Positions 54,394-64,000 of a stretch of DNA of 64,000 nt are shown here, in pieces. Source of the DNA: Adineta steineri. Taxonomy: Eukaryota > Rotifera > Eurotatoria > Adinetida > Adinetidae. The stretch is from positions 1,356,910 to 1,420,909 of the forward strand of contig CAJNOI010000005.1 in NCBI GenBank assembly GCA_905250115.1, given 5' to 3'. Both the position numbers and the translations under genes were made by a program. Numbering within the stretch: the stretch's first letter is position 1; each line of letters begins with the position of its first letter. The notes beneath the pieces are model-generated. The model was not told where the DNA came from and did no database searches. It was given only the letters and a program-made list of their open reading frames with translations.

Positions 54394-55167
54394 AATCAAA
54401 ATTTGTTTTCCTTTTTTTTTTCGTTTTTCTTGTTATGTTCCATTCAAACTTCACTTTTTTTTTTGTTTTTTTATATAATCAGTGTACATATATGTACACC
54501 ATTGATTTGATTGTTTTCATTTTGTATTTGTTCGTACTGTGACGCGTTTGATGTAAATTAAAAAAAAACAAACACTTAGCTTGTATGTATTGTCCTATTT
54601 TCTCATTTCATGACATATAACTTTTCTCTTCTATTGTTTTTGTCTGTCTTTTATAAGATAATGCCAGACATATATATACATATATACATACATACACTGT
54701 TCTCTCACTTCTGTGTTTATATTATGGGTAAAAATCAAAGCAAACGATGGACAACTAGTAATTCAATTTCCTATGTCATGTCAGTTATGATAACTTTAGA
54801 TATATGACGATGGATAATCAAACTTATCAAAAATAAATTGAGTTATTACTATTTGAAAACATGATGTTATATTGTTATCTGATCGTAAATGAAGTCTAAT
54901 AATACAAATATATGACATAAACATAAGGTTTAGTCATTGAAAAGTGTGTGATCAATAAGGAGTATTGATTCTAAAAATATCATTTAGACATCTAGTGGCG
55001 CAGATGTTTGATTAGTTGATACTAAAATATTTTACATAGACTGTGTTAAGTTTTAATAATTGTATAAAATTTTGAATTGATATAAATATGTTTGTTTTTT
55101 TTGGTATAAAATATTGAATAGAAATAATAAATAAAGCTTTTTTCTTATTACAACTGTAGATTAATCA
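54394..55167. other. intergenic
   Basis: AT-rich with T-runs; no genes seen. CTGTAG, an acceptor-like sequence, lies eight bases before the next ATG. Confidence 0.5.
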
Positions 55168-56850
55168 ATGGTCGCTATTACAGTAAAAAATCTATTGAAA
55201 ACATGCATTCATACATTATGGAAATTAGTTCAATTATTATGCTTTATAGTTATTGTTCCACCATTAATTAATTATGCATCGTTGAAACGGGAAGCACCTT
55301 TACTTGGACAACATGGTAGTTAAACAATAATTCATACGTTTCTTTTCTTTTTATTTAATATTCTTTTAGGTTTACCATATGATATCGGATATGGTCAAAA
55401 ATTATTTTTACGTTGTCGAGGACGTGGTTTACCAACAGGTATAAATATGAAACTGCTTAGAAAATATAATAAATGTATTTTTTTATTTTTCTAATAGTTA
55501 TCTTAGATGCTCCAACTGGTATGAATTCGGATATTTGGCTTCCTCTTCAAGAAAGTCTCAAACAGATAACTACAGTAAATTAATCGTTATTTTATTTCTG
55601 TTGTCAATTGTTTGGGTTTAGGTATGTATTTATGATCGAGCTGGTTTAGGAATGAGTGACCCACCACCGCCACCACCTCCATCATCAAGTTCAACAACTG
55701 AACAAAGTAATTTTTTATTTAAAATATATAGAAATTTTTTTTATAATTTTCAATATAGAGTCAGATGATAAAGAAAAGAAAATACCTAAACATCGTGGCA
55801 TGGATTATACTGTAGAAAAGTAAATACAAAAGTTTTCAATAAAGATTAATTGATTATTATTTTTATTAGAATGTCGGAAGATCTTAATCGTCTTATAACT
55901 GCAACAAGTCAACAAGCAAAACCATTTATTCTAGTCGGTAATGATCTTGGTGCTATAGTTACTCGTTTTTATACACAAATGTATGAATTGTAAGTTCATA
56001 GACGATTTTCAAAGTATTATTATGTAACTATACTAACTTTGTTTATTATTTTTTAGTGATGTTAGTCATTTGTTTTTAATTGATCCATTAGTCGAAACAT
56101 TATTTGATAATGAACAATGGAAAGACCATTGGTATTTTTTTTCTTCTGATGAAATTATTTTCTTGAACTAAAATGTAATATTTAGGTATAATAAAATAAT
56201 TCCTCGTTTACATGCTATGCAACTTTCAGCAGCTGTTGGTATCAATCGACTTCTTGTTTTAACATCGATGATTGATACACCATTAGGTATAGAAAAATCG
56301 AACAATATAGAAGATGATACTATTAATATTAATCATCGACAAGTAATTGAATTTAATTGATAAAATAATAATTTGTTTTTAATGATAATTATTTTTAGAA
56401 ACATTTACTTTGTGATGCTTCTCATATTAGCTCATCTATTCGAGAACATTTTCATATGAATGAAACATTTTCACAAATGAAGTAAGATATACTGATGATA
56501 TTCAAAAAAAGACGAATAATCATTTTGTAGATTGGCTTGGCGAATGAAAGCTTTTCCTTCGAATGTATCTGTAACAATTATAAATCGTCGACAATATGAT
56601 AAAAATCTATCCAATGATTTGAATAAAGTATGTAATAGTTTGTTAATAAATTTCTATCTTTTATTTGTATGATTTTAAGGCATGGGATGAATCACAAGAA
56701 TATCTTCGTACGCAATTATTTCGTAATCAAGCTCAACATCGAATAATTGATTCAACAGATAAATATTTTATCTTTAATAAACCAGATCTATTAGAAACAT
56801 TAATTGAAGATTCAATAAATAAATGGCGGGAACAAACAAAAGCGGCATAA
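55168..56850 (+). CDS. alpha/beta hydrolase fold protein, membrane-anchored
   Basis: Eleven exons (55168-55315, 55370-55438, 55498-55574, 55622-55706, 55759-55819, 55870-55989, 56057-56131, 56186-56342, 56399-56481, 56531-56627, 56680-56850) join in phase to 380 residues. A membrane segment lies near the N-terminus (LLCFIVIVPPLINY). The fold shows VILDAPTGMNSDIW (oxyanion-side strand), VCIYDRAGLGMSD and the nucleophile elbow LVGNDLGAIVTRFYTQMY. The elbow has Asp (GNDLG) where esterases and lipases have Ser. Asp nucleophiles are typical of epoxide hydrolases and haloalkane dehalogenases, though a non-catalytic protein is also possible. A poly-Pro/Ser insert follows the DRAG strand. The substrate is unknown. 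Confidence 0.85.
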
Positions 56851-57798
56851 TTTATTTGTTTTATTATAGAGTATAGTGATTTTAGAGAATATGATAAAAG
56901 ACATAGATGTTTTTTGTTTTTTGTTACTTTTGATTAATAAATGTTGATCAAATGGATGAAACAGTAAAACTGAACAATAATAATCGATGTTACTAATCAT
57001 AATATGAATGTGATATGTAAAGAAATAATATTTTCGAGATACGATACCTTATGTTACTTTTTTGATATGATTTCACTAGATTTATGATGATTGAACTAAC
57101 GAAGAAATACTATTAACTGATTTAAAGCATATAGTATACGAATAAATTGAATATAATAAGATTAGAAAAGTCTTTAAATAATTTGGCTAAATTATACACA
57201 ATTACGTATCGTTTCATATTTTGCTGTTAAGTAGAAAAAAACAAAATTCAAAACAACCAGAAGTAGCAACTAATGTAAAAAGTTTTCCTCATGTTTCATA
57301 TATTCGACCTTACAAATAAATGAATGCAAGTATTTTGTGTTCTAATAGCAGTATCTTGTCGATTTTTATAAATTATAATGTCTTCCACAAAATAACTATT
57401 TCGAACGTTCGAGTTTTCAACAACATCAAACATGAGAGCAGAAAGAAAAAAATCTCGTGGAGGTTCTTTTTTTTGCTTTATCAAATACGTAGTAAAACTT
57501 CTTTTTACGGATTATTTTAGTGACTGACAGTTATGCAAACACTTAACCTTTCGTTTTTCGTTCTCTGCTTATTATTAGGAATGTTACTGTTGATGTTTAT
57601 TTGTTTTTCATAACAACATGTACAATAGTTATTGAAAAAGACGTTGTTGTCCAATTCAAAAAAAAACCAGAAAAACAAATCTTGATAGAATGTAGAAACA
57701 CTATAAAATGAGCCACTTTTATAATTCTTTCATTCACAAAATTTTTCGAACTACTCAAATACAACACATTCATATTACAAATAACAAATAATCAGTCA
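56851..57798. other. intergenic / promoter region of the ART gene
   Basis: AT-rich. A TATAAAA box stands at 57702-57708, about 95 bp before the first ATG of the ART gene. No other gene is seen. Confidence 0.55.
57702..57708 (+). promoter_or_regulatory. TATA box of the ART-TPR gene
   Basis: TATAAAA in otherwise ordinary sequence, at a fitting distance from the likely start at 57799. Confidence 0.5.
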
Positions 57799-59596
57799 AT
57801 GGCAACTAGCAAACCAAGTCGCACAAAAAAAATTCACTCAACATCTGGTCTGTTCAGGAGTACAACTGCAAATCAACGTATGAACTTCAAAGAATGCAAC
57901 ATGTCCTCCTGATTTAGTTAGACAACAACATTAATGAAAACAATGCTGATTGTAGTAATACAACCAAGCAACTAAAACGTGTGATTAACAACGTAGACAC
58001 GTTTACTGGTGGTGAAGAATGTGTTAAATTCATTCGAGCCATTAACAACAACAAAGTATGTATGGTTGTTTCTGGTTCACTTGGACAACATATTGTGCCT
58101 CATGTGCATGGTATGGCACAAGTAGACACCATTTTCGTTTTTTGTAACAATCAAGAATGGCATCAACAATGGGCCAAAGAATGGTCCAAAATAAAAGGAG
58201 TCTTCACAGAAATAACATCAATCTGTGAAGTTCTTAAACAAGCCGCTCACCAGTGTGAGCAAAATACCACATCAATCAGCATTGTGGCGCCAAACAAAAA
58301 GTTGGATCAATTAGATCGATCATTTATGTATACTCAGATCTTGAAAGAGATCTTATTAACCATCGATTTTGAAGATAAACATTTCAAAGAATTTATTACT
58401 TATTGTCGTGACGTATATAATAATAAGGGACACGAATTAGAAAATATTAATAAATTACAAGCTACCTACAAAAACAAGATACCCATATGGTGGTATACAT
58501 GGGATGCATTTTTATATCGTATGCTCAATCAAGCATTAAGAACAATGGATGCTGACATTATTGTTCGAATGGGTTTCTTTATTAAGGATCTACATCGTGA
58601 TATTCAACGGCTACATTCGGAACAATTTAATGGTGATCAGTCTGATAAAACATTTACAGTTTATCGCGGGCAATGTCTTTCAAAAGAAGATTTCACCAAA
58701 ATGACAAAAACTAAAGGTGGACTTCTTTCATTTAATAATTTTCTATCAACTAGTAAAAATCGTGAGGTTTCTCTCTTATTTGCACCACAAGCTGCTACAA
58801 ATCCTGGACTTGTTGGAATTCTATTTGTTATGTCCATTAATCCTACATATTCAACAACTCCATTTGCTTGTGTTACAGATGTTAGTTATTTTCATACAGA
58901 AGATGAAGTTCTCTTCTCTATGCATACTATTTTCCGTATTGGAGACATTATACCAATGGATGGAAATAATGATCTATATGAAGTGAATTTAACATTGACC
59001 AATGACAATGATCAAGATCTTCGTACTCTTACTGATCGCATACGAGAAGAGACCTTTCCAAACCAAGAAGGACGGGAGAGATTAGGATTATTGCTAATTA
59101 ATATGGGTCAGTTTAACAAGGCTCAAGAAGTTTATGAAGTTTTACTTCATCAAACAACGGATGAAAGTGATAAGGCATCTATTTATCATCAACTAGGTCG
59201 AGCCAGATATAAACAAGGAGAATCTACAGAAGCACTTACATACTATGATAAATCACTCGCTATCTATGAAAAGACACTTCCTTCCAATCATCTTGATTTG
59301 GCTCATTGCTATAACAACATCGGTGCGGTGTATTACAGCATGGGTGATTATCCAAAAGCACTTTCTTATTATGAAAAAGCCCTTCAATCAAACAAAAATT
59401 ACTTCCTCCCAATCATCCTGATTTTGGAGCTTTCTATAACAACATCGGTTTAGTGTATGACCATATGTGCAACTATTCAAAAGCTCATTCATTTTATGAA
59501 CGTGCTGTACAAGTTGCACAACAATCATTACCAACAAATCATCCTAATCTTCGAAAATGGAAAAAAGACCTCGAAGACATAAAAAAGAAATTATAA
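57799..59596 (+). pseudogene. ADP-ribosyltransferase-TPR gene with two frame breaks
   Basis: The central frame (57981-59453) codes a typical bdelloid ART: VSGSLGQHIVPHVH and ILKEILLTIDFEDKH before the catalytic domain, then FTVYRGQ (Arg), FNNFLSTS (Ser) and TEDEVLFS (the E-x-E motif of arginine-specific ARTs). From about residue 370 it has kinesin-light-chain-like TPRs (ASIYHQLGRARYKQGE; AHCYNNIGAVYYSMGDYPKA). The enzyme would move ADP-ribose from NAD to arginine; TPRs bind partners. There are two breaks. The leader from ATG 57799 (MATSKPSRTKK ... NFKECN) runs into a stop at about 57910 while the homologous sequence continues in another frame. Near 59385-59400 the third TPR shifts frame and goes on in frame to 59596. 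Sequencing error or a tiny unrecognised intron could also explain these. Confidence 0.75.
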
Positions 59597-60041
59597 TTTC
59601 TTTGTATTTTTTGAAAGTAAAATAAAACTGATGAAAAAGAAAATGTGTCTGCTGAAACTCTAATCTTGTAGAGAACACCTTTACGGTTACATTACTGTCC
59701 GAATAAGCAGAGTTTCGTTGTGTTAGATAAGAAAGAAATAAAGATACTGAACAGAAACATAGAAGAATAGAAGGAGAGGAAATGTTTATTTTATTAATAG
59801 AATGAATTATTCTTTCTGTTCTAATATTTAAGAATGTTCATACTATTGATAAACTCATCGATATTAGATGAATAGAATACCTGTATACATATATATGAAA
59901 TTCTATTCATATATCCTATCAATTTTGAATTTTATCTTAGTCTCTATGTCAATGATGATATTGAACGATGACATGACCCAAGCCCAAACTGTTTATGAGT
60001 TTGAGTTTGGGTTTGAGTCTGGGTCTTCTTTTTATTGTCAT
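59597..60041. other. intergenic with fold-back repeat copy 2
   Basis: AT-rich; the fold-back element sits next to the 100-N gap. Confidence 0.5.
59969..60026. repeat. imperfect fold-back element (copy 2)
   Basis: It starts GACATGACCCAAGCCCAAAC and returns through GAGTTTGAGTTTGGG to CTGGGTC. It is closely related to the element at 24546-24605 and ends a few bases before the assembly gap. Confidence 0.7.
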
Positions 60042-60141
60042 NNNNNNNNNNNNNNNNNNNNNNNNNNNNNNNNNNNNNNNNNNNNNNNNNNNNNNNNNNN
60101 NNNNNNNNNNNNNNNNNNNNNNNNNNNNNNNNNNNNNNNNN
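60042..60141. other. assembly gap (100 N)
   Basis: One hundred Ns between a fold-back repeat and a tandem array, both hard to assemble. Confidence 0.95.
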
Positions 60142-60149
60142 TTTGCTAT

Positions 60150-60725
60150 TAGTACCATGATAGAATGTCACGTCGTAACTGAAAAATACCAGGTGGCAAT
60201 CTTCAATTATTTGCTCACATTCAGACGAAGATGCAGAGTTCACAGTATGATCGAATGTCACATGGTGAATGAACAACTCTGTATGACTCGATTCAATTAT
60301 TGGCTCACTTCAAAGCAACGATGTCGAGCTGATAGTATGATTGAAAGTTACATAACAAATAAACAGATCTAAATGACTCTGTTCAATTATTCGTATACTT
60401 TGCAGTAAATGTGGAATTTGTAGCATAATCGAATGTCGCTTGGCAGATGAACAATTCTCCACAATTCTCTTCAATTATATGCTAACTTCAAAGCGAAGGC
60501 GTGACCTTCGTAGAATGATCTCATGTTACCTGGATAGTGAACAATTCAATTGCGGCTGTATTCAATTATTTGCTTACTTCAAATAAGAATGCAGAGCCTC
60601 TGCCATGATCGAATGTCAACTAACAAATGAATAATTTTCTATGACTTCTTCAATTGTTTGCTGACCTCAGGAACAGATCGGAAGCGCCTGGAATGATTGA
60701 ATGTTAGATGTCAAATGAACAGGTC
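60150..60725. repeat. about seven units of an 89-bp tandem repeat
   Basis: The word ATCGAATGTCAC and variants recur near 60161, 60250, 60341, 60428, 60516, 60608 and 60697, giving spacings of about 85-92 bp. A second word, CAATTATTTGCT followed by ACTTCA, recurs in most units. The last unit overlaps the 3' end of the secreted peptide gene; the others read on its strand as broken versions of that end. The array probably continues into the gap. Confidence 0.75.
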
Positions 60726-60867
60726 TACTCTTTCTGCGCAATAGTTTGCTCAAACCAAGTTTCAATGGAAAGTCGGATTTCTCATCAACGGTGTCTACTG
60801 CAAGACATGTTGTGGCGATCAATGCTAATATAACAATAAGGTAGATAATTGTCTTCATGTGAGCCAT
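60667..60867 (-). CDS. small secreted peptide precursor
   Basis: A single exon of 66 residues. MAHMKTIIYLIVILALIATT followed by CLA is a clear signal peptide with a likely cut before VDTVDEK. The mature part (about 43 residues) contains KLLRRKSRP, a possible prohormone-convertase site, and one Cys near the C-terminus. I recognise no family. A TATAAAA box lies about 95 bp upstream on the same strand. The last 18 or so codons lie in the final unit of the 89-bp array. It could be a peptide hormone or an antimicrobial-type peptide, but neither is shown. Confidence 0.6.
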   Translation of the reverse strand: MAHMKTIIYLIVILALIATTCLAVDTVDEKSDFPLKLGLSKLLRRKSRPVHLTSNIQSFQALPICS

Positions 60868-60960
60868 TTATCCTATTGATTGATGGATGTTTGAAAGAGA
60901 GGCACTGGATGTTGCTGTATGAAAAAGATGTATTGTGATTTTGCTGCATCAATCGTCTCC

Positions 60961-60967
60961 TTTTATA
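60961..60967 (-). promoter_or_regulatory. TATA box of the secreted peptide gene
   Basis: The minus strand reads CTATAAAAGGAG, a good TATA element, 94 bases before the ATG at 60867. Confidence 0.55.
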
Positions 60968-63589
60968 GCTGTGAGACAGGGTGCACAAGAAAAGATTGTT
61001 GGCAGGCTTTTTGGAGAGACAAAAAACCTTGAGTTTACGAGAAAATAAAAAAACCTTGGAATAAGTATTGTTTATCCTACGGGTGAAGCAGATAAAAAGG
61101 AGTTTTTGCACTGACGCGCCAGTATTTGATGAAAACGGTGGAGGAAGAATGTGCTGTGTGTAGCGCTCTTGTTTGTTTACGCGAGTCGCGTACAGTCTGC
61201 TGTAAAACGAAAGAATTTTGTACGTTGCTATTTGCGGAGATTATGTCATACTCTCTGTTCAAGGTGTGTTTGCATCATTGTTATGATGAACAGAAAGAAA
61301 AGAGATGGTGAAGGTAAAGTGGTTGCTTTCCTTTCTGTTTTATTTCATAAACCAAGTATAATTGTATAGTTATAACGAACAAAAGAAAAACGAGGGAATT
61401 CAAGGCTGATCGTGAACAACAATAATAGATATGAAATGATAAATAGATCACAAGAAAAGAAGGAAGACAAAGGTAAAGTGAATGTAAATGTAGATATGCA
61501 AACTCACATTAACAATCATGATTTCCAAATCTCATGATTTTCTCACTCCTTGAAGTGTGTACGTGATATATGAACATCATAATATGTCGATATATCACGT
61601 ATGCACTCTGAAGACATAATAATCAGGAAAGAAAAAATTGTAGTTTTAGTTTTTTGAATGTTCATTTGTATTTGAACTTGAATTAAGCAGTTACTCATAG
61701 TCTACTGTATATTTATTAAAAAAATGATTCTATTATTAATTATATTAATAACATCAAATAATTTATAATTGTAATATAAATAAATACAACTATAGATTTC
61801 AAAAGTAACAATTATAATCTTTGCTGTTACGTATAGTGATGAATTCTGAAATATAGTATATTGTTTTCGACACATTTATTAAATTTGAAGAGTCAAAAAT
61901 AGCTCTAAGCTCGTTGTTTTCCAATGAATAATGATAATTTTGGATACTGATTCGTAAAAAACAATTTCCTTCTTTTTTTATGTACGAGACAATAACTATC
62001 GTTGAATAGACGACGAACTTGACGTTTCCGAAACTTTCATATAGATTCTCTTCTACTACATAAACTTTCATATGATTCCAGACTTCTAACATATGTTTTA
62101 TTTACCAGTATTTCTGATGTATAGAATAATATGATGGAATAACAATTGTTTCATCATTTTAATTATCTTACACATACATTATTGAGCTGTTCAATAATAA
62201 AAAAAGATGAACGACACTTACTAATTTATTGACTTGATTATCCATTTTATTGTGAATGACAAGATCGATTACTTCTTTTAACTGAAGTCGGAATATGATA
62301 TGTGTCATATCGTGAAATTATCGTCTTTTTTTCTTTCTTTCATCATTAAATATATCATCATAATCATCCCGTTTGCATCTCAGTTGACATGAGAGCCTAT
62401 ATAGGAATTATGGGAAGTATCAATGTGTCTAATCATCTGTCATTCATATCACAATACTTCATAACCTTGAACAAAATTAACATACGGAACTAACAATCAT
62501 CATCATCATCGATTAATTAAATTGAAAAGTTTATTTTTTTATTTTTTTAAGATAATTTGAGATCGTTTGTTATCAAAAGTTCGATATAGTTCAACTTCTT
62601 ATTTTTTTTCTAGACTAGATTTATCATCTCTAAATAGTCTCTTGAGAAAAAAGAATAAAATCTGCATATATTCATGTCATAATGCATTATTTCTCTCTGA
62701 TTTATTGTTCAAATAAGTCTTAGATTTTAGAAAAACGAAGAAGAAAAAGAGAAAATCATATAATTTTCAACTTTCAATTTCATTTTTTTCTAAATAAATT
62801 ATTATTCATATAATAACGTTCTATTTTTTTTGTATTCGAAACTGATTTATTTATGTCAAAAAAAGAAAAAACGTTTGTGAGCAGAAAAGAAACACACGAC
62901 GCGTATATAATTATAGTAAATAAAGACTAGGCGGCAGCAGCAGCAATAGCAGCAGCAAACAAAGAAAACTTGTTTGTATATTGAAATAACTAGATTAGAC
63001 TTCTTTTTTTGTTGTTGTTGTTGTTGTACTCTTTTCTCTTTCGTTTAATATACATATACATAAATAAAATTACATACAAAAAAAAAAAGAAAGAAATGTT
63101 CTAAGATTTTTTTTTGTGTAGATTTTTGTTTTGTAAAAAGCAACCGCGTAAATGAATATCCTTTTTTTCGTTTACATTATACGAGAAAAAGAAGAAAGTA
63201 TATTTTAAGCAAAACAAATTGATAGAGAATCAATTGATACACACATCTGACAACATATACAAAACGATACATAAAGATTGAAGAGAATGAGAAATATGTG
63301 GAATAGTTTAGTATTTATGTTGTATTTTTTGCGTTTATAATAATAGTAGTTAATGTGCAAATATAAATGCACTTAAAGAAAATACTATGACTTTTGATTT
63401 TCACTGTCCATCTGACCTGACTAGAGAGGTCGTGAGAAAGAGAAAGAGAGTCACTGGAGATTTTTTGAGAAAACCACAAAAGTTAGGTAAAGGCTAATAT
63501 AAGAACAAGAGCAAAAATATAGATATATATATATACATATATATCCAAAGTTTCAAGTGTTTTTAGATTAATAATTGAGCATAGCTTTT
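60968..63589. other. gene-poor region, probably including the G-alpha-o 3'UTR
   Basis: The first part (to about 61300) is less AT-rich and holds overlapping short frames on both strands with no convincing features. A 97-codon minus-strand frame from ATG 62092 to 61799 has no recognised domain and is left uncalled. GCA repeats (about 62932-62960), GTT repeats (about 63010-63027) and AT tracts precede the G-alpha stop. Confidence 0.45.
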
Positions 63590-64000
63590 TTAATACAGAC
63601 CACAACCACGAAGATTTAATGTGATAATAACCTAATAAATAAAAAATAATCAATTTCATTATAAATCTTTTCGATTCTTACATCCGTAACGGCATCAAAT
63701 ACAAATTGAACATTTTGTGTATCTGTTGCACATGTATGATGACAATAAACTTCTTTTTGTGTTGATTTATTTTTTGCAACAAATTGTGCTTGAATATATT
63801 CAGCAGCAGGATCATATTCATTTGGTCCTGTATAATCATGAAAACAAATTGTTAATGGCGAACGTTTTATTTTTTCTTCAAATAAATCTTTTTTATTTAA
63901 AAATAAAATAATGCCTGTATAGACAAACCTAAACAACAAAAAAATAATATATTTCTAAAATAAAAATAAAACTATATACTAACCATTTGTTATTACAAAT
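63590..64000 (-). CDS. GNAO1: G protein alpha subunit, o type (3' part)
   Basis: Three exons are visible, the first cut by the window edge: 63984-64000 and beyond, 63682-63929 and 63590-63631. They join in phase and read [20 protein letters not shown] (the NKKD guanine-specificity motif), [36 protein letters not shown] and the C-terminus [12 protein letters not shown]. The Cys four from the end is the pertussis-toxin-sensitive site of the Gi/o class, and LRGCGLY is the Go ending. It couples seven-helix receptors to effectors, mostly in neurons. Upstream exons lie outside the window. Confidence 0.95.

Noticed and set aside
61126-61369. Cys-containing 61- and 72-codon frames
   Set aside because: Frames overlap on both strands, with no signal peptide, known Cys spacing or splice context.
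61799-62092. 97-codon minus-strand frame
   Set aside because: No recognisable domain or neighbours; possibly chance in AT-rich DNA, so not called.

Overview
The window is animal nuclear DNA, most probably from a bdelloid rotifer. It is AT-rich. Genes carry many short introns (about 45-90 bp) with GT...AG ends, and the conserved genes are plainly metazoan: NR2E receptor, UBE3A, ALYREF, PRUNE, eIF3J, SPT16, TMEM70, MITD1, HMGB and G-alpha-o. These sit beside families expanded in bdelloids: an ADP-ribosyltransferase joined to TPRs, FG-GAP/VCBS repeat proteins with a Thr/Ser stalk, and large lectin/CUB receptors. I built most gene models by joining exons whose reading phases agree exactly. No tRNA, rRNA or CRISPR was recognised.

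Layout. 0-2.6 kb: RIIAD1-like (+) converging on an NR2E nuclear receptor (-). 2.6-9.1 kb: gene-poor DNA with a diverged tandem array of 0.6-0.9-kb units. 9.2-13.7 kb: a secreted PAN / Thr-Ser stalk / FG-GAP gene (+) with two unusually long introns, one holding a 20-bp minisatellite. 13.7-15.6 kb: a decayed hAT-like transposase. 15.6-28.6 kb: UBE3A (-), ALYREF (-), an RNF141-like RING gene (+), PRUNE (+), a C2H2 zinc-finger gene (-) and eIF3J (-). 29.5-32.0 kb: tandem secreted Cys-rich paralogs (+), the second lacking the C-terminal half. 33.6-38.0 kb: SPT16 of FACT (+, 23 exons). 40.8-49.6 kb: MITD1, P5C reductase and TMEM70 in a row on the minus strand, with gaps of 114 and 33 bp. A complete 1796-residue lectin/CUB/FN2 receptor gene lies inside one MITD1 intron on the same strand. 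52-57 kb: an HMGB/DSP1-like gene (+) and an alpha/beta hydrolase (+). 57.8-59.6 kb: a broken ART-TPR gene (+). 60-61 kb: a small secreted peptide gene (-) whose 3' end grades into an array of about 89-bp units. 63.6 kb to the end: the 3' part of G-alpha-o (-).

The most interesting points are the very tight MITD1/PYCR/TMEM70 cluster, with splice-acceptor-like T-rich AG sequences just before start codons (as expected for spliced-leader trans-splicing, known in bdelloids); the same-strand gene nested inside MITD1; the paralog that lost a domain but kept its 3'UTR; and the 3' end of a secreted-peptide gene amplified as a tandem array. I see no self-contained new defence or mobile system. Four assembly gaps are present (43-52, 11077-11086, 30484-30493, 60042-60141).
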